A stretch of 64,000 bases of DNA from positions 178,521 to 242,520 of the forward strand of contig CAVSSL010000008.1 of the NCBI GenBank assembly GCA_963730585.1, given 5' to 3'. Below are positions 1 to 7,859 of this stretch, piece after piece (positions within the stretch are counted from its first letter, which is position 1; each line of letters starts with the position of its first letter). A model generated the notes under the pieces. It was not told the origin of the DNA. It saw only the letters and a list, made by a program, of their open reading frames with translations, and ran no database searches. The position numbers and the translations under genes are program-made. This DNA is from Pedococcus_A sp963730585. Lineage in GTDB: Bacteria > Actinomycetota > Actinomycetes > Actinomycetales > Dermatophilaceae.

Positions 1-381
1 CGCCTCGTCGTAGACCCGCTCGTCGATGCCCTCGTAGCGACCGCAGGCGAACGCCAGCCACGGCTGCTGCGCGAGGTCGCGCGCCATCGCCTGTGTGAAC
101 GGCAGGCCGCCGGGCCCGGGGACGATCAGGTGCGGCGGCGCGTCGGCGGGGCCCTGCGCGAGCACGTGGTCGAGGGCCTCACCCCACGGCTCGGGCCTCA
201 TGACCATGCCGGCGCCGCCGCCGTACGGGGTGTCATCCACGGTGCGGTGGCGGTCGTGCGTGAAGTCGCGCAGGTCGTGGACGCGCAGGTCGATCAGGCC
301 CTTGCGCCGGGCCGTGCCGATGAGTGAGAGGTCGAGCGGCGCGAGGTAGTCGGGGAAGATCGAGACGACGTCGAGCCGCAT
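1..381 (-). CDS. trmD: tRNA (guanine-N1)-methyltransferase, 3' part missing
   Basis: About 127 N-terminal residues of TrmD, read leftward from the ATG at 381; the C-terminal part lies outside the window. The enzyme uses S-adenosylmethionine to make m1G at position 37 of tRNAs and prevents frameshifting. The start RLDVVSIFPDYL, the block HRTVDDTPYGGGAGMV and GRYEGIDERV at the window edge are hallmark TrmD sequence (SPOUT/knot family). It follows rimM with only two bases between them, the usual rpsP-KH-rimM-trmD order, so it is almost certainly co-transcribed with rimM. Confidence 0.95.
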   Translation of the reverse strand, partial: MRLDVVSIFPDYLAPLDLSLIGTARRKGLIDLRVHDLRDFTHDRHRTVDDTPYGGGAGMVMRPEPWGEALDHVLAQGPADAPPHLIVPGPGGLPFTQAMARDLAQQPWLAFACGRYEGIDERVYDEA

Positions 382-383
382 GG

Positions 384-944
384 TCACTCGCCCTGCTCGA
401 CGTTGAGCTCGAGCAGGCCCGGTGGCGGGGTGACGACCACCCGGCCGCCCTCGACGTCGACCTCGGGGACGATCTCGGCGACGAACGGCACGTAGGCCGT
501 GCCCCCACCGGGCAGCGTCAGCACCAGCAGGTCCTGCGCCGGCCCGACCTCGAGGCCGCTGACGGTCCCCAGCTCGGTCCCGTCGGCGTCGACGGCCCGC
601 AGCCCCACCAGCTCGTCCTCGTACCAGGCATCCTCGTCGCCCTCGTCCCCTGAAGCCTCCAGGTCCTCGGCGTCGACGAGGAGCCGGGTGCCGCGCAGGC
701 CCTCAGCACCCGTGCGGTCCGGGATGCCCTCGAAGGCCAGCAGCCAGGTGCCGTTGTGCACGCGGGCGCTCTGCAGGGTCAGCTCGCGCGGGACGCCCGA
801 CCCCGGCGCGGCCTCGGTGAGGAACTGGGCGCCGGGCACGAACCGGGCCTGTGGGTCGTCGGTGTGCACCTGCACGGTGACCTCACCACGGAGGCTGTGG
901 GGCTTGCCGATGCGCGCGACGAGGTACTGCTGGGGGTCAGGCAT
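384..944 (-). CDS. rimM: 16S rRNA processing protein RimM
   Basis: 186 residues, normal length for RimM. The protein assists maturation of the 30S head and binds ribosomal protein S19. The N-terminal domain begins with YLVARIGKPHSLRGEVTV, the typical RimM opening; the PRC-barrel half is seen in DAWYEDELVGLRAV and later in PFVAEIVPEVD. The start ATG at 944 has a GAGAGGAT ribosome-binding site a few bases upstream. It lies directly before trmD and after an inserted alpha/beta hydrolase gene. Confidence 0.95.
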   Translation of the reverse strand: MPDPQQYLVARIGKPHSLRGEVTVQVHTDDPQARFVPGAQFLTEAAPGSGVPRELTLQSARVHNGTWLLAFEGIPDRTGAEGLRGTRLLVDAEDLEASGDEGDEDAWYEDELVGLRAVDADGTELGTVSGLEVGPAQDLLVLTLPGGGTAYVPFVAEIVPEVDVEGGRVVVTPPPGLLELNVEQGE

Positions 945-956
945 GCGCCGATCCTC

Positions 957-1820
957 TCAGGTCGGCGCTCCCGTGCGGCCAGGGGCCTGTGCCAGCCTTC
1001 GGACCGCCTCCAGGACGCAACCCGGACGTTCGTGCCAGGGGAAGTGACCCGCACCGGGCACCGTCGAGCTCCACGCTCCGGGCACCTGCTCAGCCGTCGC
1101 GATCCCGGCCTTCCGCGGCGGTATCGGGCTGCACTCACCGACCACCACTCCCACGGGCACGGTGATCCGCGGGAGAGACTCCTCCAGCTGCGGCAGCCGG
1201 CGCTGGATGTCCTCGAACAGCCCGTCCGCGGCCGGCACGCTCTGCGCCAGCCGGACTGGAGGCGGCGCCGCAGAAGGGTCGGCGAAGTACCCCGGCCACA
1301 CCAGCGCCAGGCTCTCGGCGCGTTCCTCCGCCGTCAGGGGACGTTCCTGCTCGCGGGCCTCGAGGTCCGCCATCCTCGCCCTCGACTCGGGCGAGATCCT
1401 CGACCGCAGCTCCTGCTCGAAGTGGGTCATGCCGCCGTCGCCCACGGCGCCGAGGGGGTCGACGGCCAGGGCCCCGCTGATCCGGCCGGGCGCCATCACC
1501 GCCACGTGGAACGCCAGGTGCCCTCCCCACGAGTGGCCGACGACCCACGCCCGCACCCACCCGAGGTGGTCCAACACGGCCACGACGTCGGCGACCGCCT
1601 GGTCGATCGTGAACGGGCCCTCCTCGGCCGACGGTGGGAGGCCGCGCTGCTGGAACGAGGCGACCTCGAAGTCATCGGCGAGCTCGTGGGCCACGACGTC
1701 GAGGTAGGTGCCCTCCAGACCCGGGCCGCCGTGCAGCAGGAGCACAGGCTCCCCCGCCCCCGCGCACCAGCCGGCCAGAGAGCCGTGCAGCGTGGGCGCG
1801 AGGAAGGCCCTCCGCTCCAT
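957..1820 (-). CDS. alpha/beta-fold hydrolase
   Basis: 287-residue alpha/beta hydrolase. The oxyanion-hole motif LLLHGGPG is at about residues 27-34, the nucleophile elbow GHSWGG at about 95-100, and the likely catalytic histidine is in GAGHFPWHE near the C-terminus. The usual acid position falls in VVVGECSPIPP, where I see Glu rather than Asp, so the acid is uncertain. The sequence resembles proline iminopeptidase or epoxide-hydrolase-like relatives, but the substrate cannot be told. A TACGGT box lies six bases before the ATG, suggesting a leaderless transcript of its own. It separates rimM-trmD from rpsP-KH, which are usually joined. Confidence 0.85.
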   Translation of the reverse strand: MERRAFLAPTLHGSLAGWCAGAGEPVLLLHGGPGLEGTYLDVVAHELADDFEVASFQQRGLPPSAEEGPFTIDQAVADVVAVLDHLGWVRAWVVGHSWGGHLAFHVAVMAPGRISGALAVDPLGAVGDGGMTHFEQELRSRISPESRARMADLEAREQERPLTAEERAESLALVWPGYFADPSAAPPPVRLAQSVPAADGLFEDIQRRLPQLEESLPRITVPVGVVVGECSPIPPRKAGIATAEQVPGAWSSTVPGAGHFPWHERPGCVLEAVRRLAQAPGRTGAPT

Positions 1821-1892
1821 GGCTGGACCGTACCGCCGCAGGTCCGCACGCCCTCTGCGTTTGGGCGGACGGGGGTGACAGCGGGAGCCAAC

Positions 1893-1927
1893 CGGTATGC
1901 CGCGGGGCGCCCCCGCGGCATACCGGG
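1893..1927. repeat. perfect palindrome built on CCGGTATGCCGC
   Basis: Two 16-base arms, 1893-1908 and 1912-1927, are exact reverse complements around a 3-base loop. The outer part is the GGTATGCC/GGCATACC word that recurs across the window. It lies between the hydrolase promoter and the terminator of the rpsP operon. There is no U-tract, so it is not an obvious intrinsic terminator. Confidence 0.8.
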
Positions 1928-1950
1928 CCTGTGTCAGCGGACACGAAAAG

Positions 1951-1981
1951 GGGCCGCCGGGAACGGATCCCGGCGGCCCCT
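1951..1981 (-). terminator. rho-independent terminator after the KH gene
   Basis: A 13-bp stem (GGGGCCGCCGGGA with its exact complement) and a 5-base loop lie 19 bases beyond the stop of the KH gene. On the minus strand the stem is followed by TTTT. It ends the rpsP-KH transcript and so separates it from the downstream hydrolase-rimM-trmD genes. Confidence 0.85.
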
Positions 1982-1999
1982 CTCCAGGGGTGCTGCGTG

Positions 2000-2242
2000 C
2001 TAGCGGGTGCGGTCGGTGTCGACGATGTCGATCCGGACGTTGTGCCCGCCGGCGAGCGCACCCATCACGGTGCGGAGCGCACTGGCGGTGCGGCCCGAGC
2101 GGCCGATGACGCGCCCAAGGTCGTCCGGGTGCACCCGGACCTCGAGGACCTCACCGCGACGCAGGTCCTTGCGCCGCACGGCCACGTCGTCCTTGTGGTC
2201 GACGATGCCCTTGACGAGGTGCTCGAGCGCCTCCTCCAGCAC
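2000..2242 (-). CDS. khpA: KH-domain RNA-binding protein (KhpA/YlqC family)
   Basis: 80 residues, nearly all a single type II KH domain. The RNA-contacting loop is in DLGRVIGRSGRTASALRTV (GxxG motif IGRSG). Members of this family bind many RNAs, pair with KhpB where that exists, and affect cell division and translation. The GTG start at 2242 is two bases from the rpsP stop, so the genes are translated from one message, the arrangement seen in most actinobacteria and firmicutes. Confidence 0.9.
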   Translation of the reverse strand: MLEEALEHLVKGIVDHKDDVAVRRKDLRRGEVLEVRVHPDDLGRVIGRSGRTASALRTVMGALAGGHNVRIDIVDTDRTR

Positions 2243-2244
2243 GG

Positions 2245-2718
2245 TCAGGCCTCGCTCTTCTCAGCCTCGGCCTCGGTGGCCTCGGCGGCGGGAGCCTCGT
2301 CAGCCTTCGGCTCCTCGGCCTTCTTCTCGGCCTTCTTCTTGGGGGTCGTCGCGGTGTCCTTGACGTCCTCGGCCTTGCCCGCGGCGGCGATGGCAGCCTC
2401 GTACAGGTCCTTCTTGGACGCCTTGGGCTCCTTGACCTTCAGGGTGCCCTCGGCGCCCGGCAGGCCCTTGAACTTCTGCCAGTCACCGGTCACCTTGAGC
2501 AGGGCCTCGACGGCCTCGGTCGGCTGCGCGCCCTGGCCCAGCCAGTACTGCGCGCGCTCGGTGTCGATGTCGATGACCGAGGGCTCCTCGGTCGGGTGGT
2601 ACTTGCCGATCTCCTCGATGGCACGGCCATCGCGCTTGGTGCGCGAGTCCATGACGACAACGCGGTAGAAGGGGCTGCGGATCTTGCCCATCCGCTTCAG
2701 GCGAATCTTGACGGCCAC
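2245..2718 (-). CDS. rpsP: 30S ribosomal protein S16 with long acidic/alanine-rich tail
   Basis: 157 residues starting VAVKIRLKRMGKIRSPFYRV, which is diagnostic of S16. I chose the GTG at 2718 because it begins the conserved sequence and AGGAG lies upstream. The frame stays open about 64 codons further, but that extension looks non-coding. S16 proper ends near residue 85; the remaining 70 residues are a Lys/Glu/Ala-rich low-complexity tail (KKKAEKKAEEPKADEAPAAE), a common extension in high-GC actinobacteria. First gene of the rpsP-KH unit. Confidence 0.95.
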   Translation of the reverse strand: MAVKIRLKRMGKIRSPFYRVVVMDSRTKRDGRAIEEIGKYHPTEEPSVIDIDTERAQYWLGQGAQPTEAVEALLKVTGDWQKFKGLPGAEGTLKVKEPKASKKDLYEAAIAAAGKAEDVKDTATTPKKKAEKKAEEPKADEAPAAEATEAEAEKSEA

Positions 2719-2923
2719 GTGGGTGGTCACTCCTGTTTCTGTGTTGTGAGCGCGGCGAGACCGGGTGGGGAACACGCGGGGAGCCGGGAGCTCGGTGTAG
2801 GCGTCCGGTCCTGCCGAGAGGGTGCCTGGCCGGACGGGTACAGCCGACCATTCTGCCAGACCTCGCGGACCTCCTTGACCACCCGGCCCCGTGACCATCA
2901 TGCAAGACATAACTTTGTGTTAG

Positions 2924-2951
2924 TTGACCCATAAGCGCCTGATGGGATCAA
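2924..2951. promoter_or_regulatory. inverted repeat in front of the TauE-like gene
   Basis: TTGACCCAT at 2924-2932 is mirrored by ATGGGATCAA at 2942-2951, identical except for one extra base. The repeat ends nine bases before the GTG of the exporter gene and stands out as AT-richer than its surroundings. It could be an operator or a hairpin over the ribosome-binding region. No regulator is encoded next to it. Confidence 0.35.
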
Positions 2952-2960
2952 CTGCTGCCC

Positions 2961-3890
2961 GTGCGCAAACTCATCCTGCTGGCGATCGTCGGCCTCGGAG
3001 CCCAGCTCGTCGACGGCAGCCTGGGCATGGCCTACGGCGTCACCTCGACCACCCTCCTGCTGGCCATCGGCACGAACCCGGCCGCCGCGTCGGCCACCGT
3101 GCACCTCGCCGAGATCGGCACGACCCTGATCTCCGGCGCCTCGCACTGGCGGTTCGGCAACGTCGACTGGCCGGTCGTGCTCAAGATCGGCCTTCCCGGC
3201 GCCGTCGGCGCCTTCGCCGGCGCGACCTTCCTCGCCGGGCTCGACACCTCCGTCGCCGCTCCCGTGATGTCGCTGATCCTGCTGGCCCTCGGCGTCTACG
3301 TGCTGACCCGGTTCACCGTGCGCGGGCTGCGCACCGACCGGCTCGGCCACCCGCTGCGCAAGCGGTTCCTCGGCCCCCTCGGTCTCTTCGCCGGCTTCGT
3401 CGACGCCACCGGCGGCGGTGGCTGGGGCCCGGTGGGCACACCGGCGATCCTGGCCAGCGGCCGGCTCGAGCCGCGCAAGGTCATCGGCTCCATCGACACC
3501 AGCGAGTTCCTCGTGTCGGCCTCGGCCAGCCTGGCCTTCCTCATCGCGCTGGGCTCCCAGGGCGTCAACGCCACGTGGGTCATCGCCCTCCTGCTCGGCG
3601 GCGCCGTGGCCGCCCCCATCGCGGCGTGGCTGGTGCGCCACATCCCGCCCCGCGTCCTCGGGTCCGCGGTCGGCGGCGTCATCATCCTGACCAACACCCG
3701 CACGCTGCTGCGCAGCGACTGGGTCGACGCCCCCGAGCAGACCCGGTATGCCGTGTACGCGGCGCTGTTCGTCCTGTGGGGCGCCGCGGTCGTGTACTCG
3801 ACGCGGGCGCACCTCGCCGAGCGGGCAGGGGTCCAGGCGCAGTCGCACGTCGCGAGCGCCGAGCGTTCCCCCGTCGGCGACGCGGTCTGA
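2961..3890 (+). CDS. TauE/SafE-family sulfite/anion exporter
   Basis: 309-residue polytopic membrane protein with about eight hydrophobic segments. It shows the two-fold repeat of the TauE/SafE family (early GLGAQLVDGSLGMAYGVTS and mid-protein GFVDATGGGGWGPVGTP). Family members export sulfite, sulfoacetate or related organosulfur anions, or act as permeases. The substrate here is unknown because no sulfur-metabolism gene is adjacent. The GTG at 2961 gives a membrane-protein N-terminus RKLILLAIVGLG. Transcribed alone; the downstream gene converges on it. Confidence 0.88.
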   Translation: MRKLILLAIVGLGAQLVDGSLGMAYGVTSTTLLLAIGTNPAAASATVHLAEIGTTLISGASHWRFGNVDWPVVLKIGLPGAVGAFAGATFLAGLDTSVAAPVMSLILLALGVYVLTRFTVRGLRTDRLGHPLRKRFLGPLGLFAGFVDATGGGGWGPVGTPAILASGRLEPRKVIGSIDTSEFLVSASASLAFLIALGSQGVNATWVIALLLGGAVAAPIAAWLVRHIPPRVLGSAVGGVIILTNTRTLLRSDWVDAPEQTRYAVYAALFVLWGAAVVYSTRAHLAERAGVQAQSHVASAERSPVGDAV

Positions 3891-3906
3891 GCCGCCGCCG
3901 GGAGCC

Positions 3907-4998
3907 TCAGGCCACGGTGCGCCCGCGCAGCACGATCTGCTGCGGATGGGCCAGCACCCCGATGTCCTGACGGGGGTCGGCGGCGTAGACCACCAGGTCG
4001 GCGTCCGCCCCCTCCTCCAGGCCGGGCCTCCCGAGCCATTCGCGCGCTCCCCACACCCCGGCATACAGCGCCTCGTCGGGCGTGAGCCCGGCGGTGACCA
4101 GCTCGGCAGCCTCCTGCGCGACCAGCCCGTGCGGCAGCGAGCCGCCCGCGTCGGTGCCGACGTAGACCGCGATGCCGGCCTCGTGGGCGGCGCGCACGGT
4201 CTCGTAGCGGCGCTCGTGCAGGGACAGCATCCGGCGGTGGTAGTCGGGGAACTTCTCGCGCGCCGGCTCGGCGAGCTTCGGGAACGTCGCGATGTTGACC
4301 AGGGTCGGCACGATCGCGATCCCCTGAGCCGCGAACTGCTCGATGGTCTCCGGCTCGAGGCCCGTGGCGTGCTCGATGCAGTCGGTGCCGGCCGCGGCGA
4401 AGTCGTAGAGGGAGGCCTCGCCGAAGCAGTGGGCCGTCACCCGGGCACCCTCCTCGTGGGCCGCGGCGATGGCGTCCTTGAGGACGTCGGCCGGCCAGCA
4501 GGGGGTCAGGTCGCCGACCTCGCGGTCGATCCAGTCCCCCACCAGCTTGACCCAGCCGTCGCCGGCGCGTGCCTCGAGCCGCACGCGCTCGACCAGCTGC
4601 TCGGGCTCGACCTCGTGGGCGTAGTTGCGGATGTAGCGGCGCGTCCGCGCGATGTGCCGGCCGGCGCGGATGACCTTCGGCAGGTCGTCGCGCTCGTCGA
4701 TCCACCGGGTGTCCGCGGGCGACCCGGCGTCGCGGATGAGCAACGTGCCCGCCGCCCGGTCGCCGAGCGCCTGCTGCTCGGCCGTCTCGCGGTCGACTGC
4801 CCCGTGGGCGTCGAGACCGACGTGGCAGTGGGCGTCGACGAGGCCGGGCAGCACCCAGCCGCGCACGCTCTGCACTTCGGCTCCGGGAGCGCTCGGCCGC
4901 TCGAAGGTGATGCGTCCCCCGACCACCCAGGCCTCGGGTCGCTCGTCGTCCGGTCCCACGAGGACCGGACCCTGCAGGTGCAGCACCGTCGCCGTCAT
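3907..4998 (-). CDS. amidohydrolase-family metal-dependent hydrolase
   Basis: 363 residues of the amidohydrolase superfamily. Metal ligands are visible: the HxH pair in LVDAHCHVGLD, Lys in GWVKLVGDW, His in ARVTAHCF and DCIEHATG, and the final Asp in YVGTDAGGS. The C-terminal strand DADLVVYAADPRQD is the usual small beta-domain return. Closest in style to prolidase-like or imidazolonepropionase-like members; the real substrate is unknown. A TAGGGT box seven bases before the ATG at 4998 suggests a leaderless message. It converges with the TauE-like gene. Confidence 0.88.
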   Translation of the reverse strand: MTATVLHLQGPVLVGPDDERPEAWVVGGRITFERPSAPGAEVQSVRGWVLPGLVDAHCHVGLDAHGAVDRETAEQQALGDRAAGTLLIRDAGSPADTRWIDERDDLPKVIRAGRHIARTRRYIRNYAHEVEPEQLVERVRLEARAGDGWVKLVGDWIDREVGDLTPCWPADVLKDAIAAAHEEGARVTAHCFGEASLYDFAAAGTDCIEHATGLEPETIEQFAAQGIAIVPTLVNIATFPKLAEPAREKFPDYHRRMLSLHERRYETVRAAHEAGIAVYVGTDAGGSLPHGLVAQEAAELVTAGLTPDEALYAGVWGAREWLGRPGLEEGADADLVVYAADPRQDIGVLAHPQQIVLRGRTVA

Positions 4999-5083
4999 GG
5001 GCCCGACCCTACCGAGGCGGCGGCAGTCGGCAGCCGGCCACCAGGGCCTGCAGCTGCCACGCGCCGAGCCCGCCGGCAGCGGG

Positions 5084-5722
5084 TCAGGCGCCGAGCGCGC
5101 CCTGACCCGGCTCGGGCTCCAGCCGCTGGCTCAGCGCGGCGAGTGGGTCCTGCCGCCGGGTGCGCGTCTCCAGGGCGATGCCCCACCGCACGAAGGCACC
5201 ACGCTCGACGGGGAACGGCCCGCTGAGCCCGTCGGCCCGCCGCAGCGCCTCGGCCGCCAGCAGGGTCGTCTGGGCGGGCACGTGCCGCAGCTCGACGAGC
5301 AGGCGCCACGCCTCCACCGGCTCCTGCGCGTGCCAGGGCAGCATCGCCACCAGCCCGTCGATGAGCTTGACCACGCGGCCGATGTCGTTGGCCGCGGCAC
5401 GCGCGACCAGGCTGTCCTGGTACGGCTCCCAGCCGCCCGGCGAGTCCGGGTCGGGTCGGCGGGTGATGCTGTCGAGGGCCGCGAGCACCTCCCCCGGCGC
5501 CCCCTCGGCACGGGCCTGCTCGAGGAGCAGGGGCCCGAGGCCGCTCTCCTCGTCGTCGTCATGGAGCACCGCCACCATCTGGTGCGCCGGGCCGTAGCCC
5601 GCCGCCTCCACCAGCCGCCGCACGGCGCGCTGGCGCTCACCGCCGCGGCGATGTCCCAGTTCGACGGCCCCCCGATGCGCGCTGTCGGCCAGCGCGATCG
5701 CCTCGTCGATCGTGAAGTCCAC
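5084..5722 (-). CDS. HD-domain-like protein of unknown function
   Basis: 212 residues. The N-terminus, IDEAIALADSAHRG, followed by AHQMVAVLHDDDEES at about residues 46-60, resembles the start of RelA/SpoT-type HD phosphohydrolases (helix with His, then an HD-like HDDD). The full set of HD metal ligands is not evident and the rest of the protein matches nothing I know. A residual or altered hydrolase is one reading. TAGCGT lies six bases before the GTG start, a leaderless arrangement. No operon partner. Confidence 0.65.
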   Translation of the reverse strand: MDFTIDEAIALADSAHRGAVELGHRRGGERQRAVRRLVEAAGYGPAHQMVAVLHDDDEESGLGPLLLEQARAEGAPGEVLAALDSITRRPDPDSPGGWEPYQDSLVARAAANDIGRVVKLIDGLVAMLPWHAQEPVEAWRLLVELRHVPAQTTLLAAEALRRADGLSGPFPVERGAFVRWGIALETRTRRQDPLAALSQRLEPEPGQGALGA

Positions 5723-5850
5723 GCCGCGACGCTAGGACCGGCCCGTAGCCTCCCGAGGGCGCTGGCGGGCGATCGGTCCGAACGGCTGAGCCGGTCCGCC
5801 CCATTGACCCCGCTTTGTCAGCCGATGTCGGCGGCCCGCGCGGCAAGGGG

Positions 5851-6411
5851 TTAGAGGGGCTCCTGCCCACACGCAAAGAGAACCAGGTCCCCGATCCACG
5901 ATTCATCGGGTGGGCGGACGTCACTGCTGACCTTCCCCCACGGACGTGACACCAGGACGCGCAGCGGCGCGGTGCGGGACGCGGGGTCGGTCCGGACGGC
6001 GTGCGTTGCTGCCGTGCAGTCCCGCACGTGAAGGGCGACGCGCAAGTGCCGTGTGGAAGCCCTCGGCACCGTGAGAGATTGAGGCGTTGTGGAAGTCACG
6101 ACTACGCCTGGGATGTTGATCGACACACCCGCGACGGTGACCGGCCACAGACCGCGGTTGACCAAGTCGAAATCGTACTGGGCGGCGTGGGCGACGCTGT
6201 CCATCGTGCTGCCCGAGGAACTCCCATGGTCCAAGCGGGGGGAGACAAGTCCGAGCCCCCAGAGGCACAGCGCCATCGACAAGATGGCAGCCACGCCGAG
6301 AGCTGACCTACGCAGGACCCGCGCCTCGGCCTCATCAACGCGGCCGGCCTCGCCCGCGAGCCGTCCCCACACCTCGTCGGTGACTCGCTCCGCCGATACC
6401 GTCTCAGCCAT
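5851..6411 (-). CDS. single-pass membrane protein, unknown function
   Basis: 186 residues that I do not recognise. Residues 1-33 are cytoplasmic and charged; one hydrophobic segment (ALGVAAILSMALCLWGLGLV) spans about 37-56; the rest is probably extracytoplasmic and beta-rich with two cysteines (HVRDCTAAT and LFACGQ) that could pair. It is divergent from, and shares a 63-bp promoter region with, the membrane protein/GntR pair, so joint regulation is possible. The sequence is less GC-biased than its neighbours, which fits an accessory gene. Confidence 0.6.
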   Translation of the reverse strand: MAETVSAERVTDEVWGRLAGEAGRVDEAEARVLRRSALGVAAILSMALCLWGLGLVSPRLDHGSSSGSTMDSVAHAAQYDFDLVNRGLWPVTVAGVSINIPGVVVTSTTPQSLTVPRASTRHLRVALHVRDCTAATHAVRTDPASRTAPLRVLVSRPWGKVSSDVRPPDESWIGDLVLFACGQEPL

Positions 6412-6474
6412 GGACGGAATGTATCATCGTGTTGGCACATTGACACGTGTTTGGGCGGATGCCACTCTGGCCCC
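6412..6474. promoter_or_regulatory. divergent promoter region, possible GntR operator
   Basis: The 63-bp gap between two divergent starts contains CGTGT (6428-6432) mirrored by ACACG (6443-6447) and a -35-like TTGACA (6440-6445). A weak CACTCT box 17 bases later would place the transcript start at the ATG 6475. The GntR-type regulator encoded downstream is a natural candidate to bind here. The binding itself is inference. Confidence 0.4.
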
Positions 6475-7329
6475 ATGATCCGTGCGGGGATGGCATTGGT
6501 GGCCCTAGTCGTGACCCTAGGGCTGCTGTATGCCGCCGTGCAGATGGCCCGGTCACCGGTCAGCCGGGGGAACTTGGAGACCTTCGCCCGTCGCCAAGAT
6601 CTGACTGTCACCGCTGCCAACGGGCCCCTGATCCTGCGTTCCCTCGCCCTCACCCGCAGCTGGCGCACCTTCGGTCTGTGGACAGGGATCGTTTGCGGCT
6701 TCCTCTGGGCGATGCGTGATGCGCGGGTCACCCTCAACTTCACCACGGCCTTCCTCGGGTGGTTTGTCGGTGCCGTGGTCGCGGAGTGGCGGATCGCTGG
6801 GCTCCCGCCAAACGACGGTCGCCGGACAGCGTCCCTCGAACGCAGGACGGTATCCGGCTACCTCAGCGCCCAGGCCCGGGTGGTGCTGGCCCTTGCGCTG
6901 GTCCTTCTCGCCGGGAGCTTCGTCGCAGTCGTCGTGATGGCCGGCACCACGGACGGCGCCGCCACGACCGAGGCCCTCCTGTGGGCCGGCGCGGCCGCTT
7001 TGGGCCTCGTACTGGTGGGCCTCACGCTACGTCGCGTGGCCACCCGCCGGCAGCCACCTGCGGCACCGGAACTTGTCGCCGCAGACGACGCACTACGGGC
7101 CAGAGCAGCCGCCGTGCTCGCCGGGTCCGTGGTCGCAGCGTCCGGGCTGCCCACCGCCACCATGTTCGAGCTCATCGGCGGACAGGTCAGCGGAGATGGC
7201 GGCGCGTGGGCGACTGGCGGCCTCGGGATCATGTTGTTGGAGATGGTCGTCGGGTTCGTCGTCGCAACCACCGCCGCCCGACCACGGCAACGGTCAACGA
7301 CTTCAGCCCAGGTGGCCACGACGCCGTGA
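6475..7329 (+). CDS. polytopic membrane protein, unknown function
   Basis: 284 residues with about six hydrophobic segments (near residues 5-25, 57-75, 80-95, 128-150, 158-175 and 225-255 by eye), no soluble domain and no motif I recognise. It overlaps the following GntR gene by four bases (GTGA), so the two are translationally coupled. YtrA-type GntR regulators usually control ABC exporter operons; this protein may take the place of the transporter's membrane part, but no ATPase gene is present. A TTG at 6451 would add eight residues; ATG 6475 fits the possible leaderless promoter better. Confidence 0.65.
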   Translation: MIRAGMALVALVVTLGLLYAAVQMARSPVSRGNLETFARRQDLTVTAANGPLILRSLALTRSWRTFGLWTGIVCGFLWAMRDARVTLNFTTAFLGWFVGAVVAEWRIAGLPPNDGRRTASLERRTVSGYLSAQARVVLALALVLLAGSFVAVVVMAGTTDGAATTEALLWAGAAALGLVLVGLTLRRVATRRQPPAAPELVAADDALRARAAAVLAGSVVAASGLPTATMFELIGGQVSGDGGAWATGGLGIMLLEMVVGFVVATTAARPRQRSTTSAQVATTP

Positions 7330-7700
7330 TCATCGATGTCGACCCGCACAGCCCCGTCCCGACGTTTGAACAGGTTCGAGGGCAGCTCTCCGAGATGATC
7401 CTCGCCGGCACGCTGCCAGAGGGCACCCGGCTCCCAAGCATCCGGCAGCTGGCCTCGGACCTTGAGCTCGCTCCCGGCACGGTGGCTCGCGCCTACCGAG
7501 AGCTGGAAACCGAGGGCCTTGTGAGCAGCAGGGTGCGGCATGGCACCGTGGTCCAGCCGACCCGCCAGACGACCGCGCGGAAGCGGGCCCAGCTCGAGGA
7601 CGCAGCCCGCGGGTTCGCCCTCGCAGTGCTGCGGCTGGGGGGTACCGAGGACGACGCGGTGCAGGCAGTACGTGCCCAACTTCGCCACCTGGCCGGCTAG
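7326..7700 (+). CDS. GntR-family transcriptional regulator, YtrA type
   Basis: 124 residues: an N-terminal winged helix-turn-helix (VPTFEQVRGQLSEMILAGTL, then LPSIRQLASDLELAPGTVAR and YRELETEGLVSSR) plus a short helical tail of about 45 residues. The absence of a large effector domain is the mark of the YtrA subfamily, which usually represses a membrane-transport operon that includes itself. The GTG start at 7326 overlaps the stop of the membrane protein gene. Likely autoregulated through the divergent promoter region near 6412-6474. Confidence 0.85.
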   Translation: MIIDVDPHSPVPTFEQVRGQLSEMILAGTLPEGTRLPSIRQLASDLELAPGTVARAYRELETEGLVSSRVRHGTVVQPTRQTTARKRAQLEDAARGFALAVLRLGGTEDDAVQAVRAQLRHLAG

Positions 7701-7859
7701 CCCGCGATTCCGTCAATGACGGCTCGGGGATCAGGTTGGGTGCCACCGACCGTGACCAACCACGGAACATGCCCTCGAGCACAAAGAAATGGGACTCCGG
7801 CCCCCAGGGGGTGTCTTAACAAATTGCCGGGTTACCCGGCTGGGTGCGCTGGCTGGGCG

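Noticed and set aside
1893..1927. GTATGCC palindromes as transposon ends
   Set aside because: No transposase, no target duplication and the same word is used inside essential genes.
2245..2910. S16 with a 64-residue N-terminal extension
   Set aside because: The extension is not ribosomal-protein-like and the conserved N-terminus begins at GTG 2718 with a ribosome-binding site.
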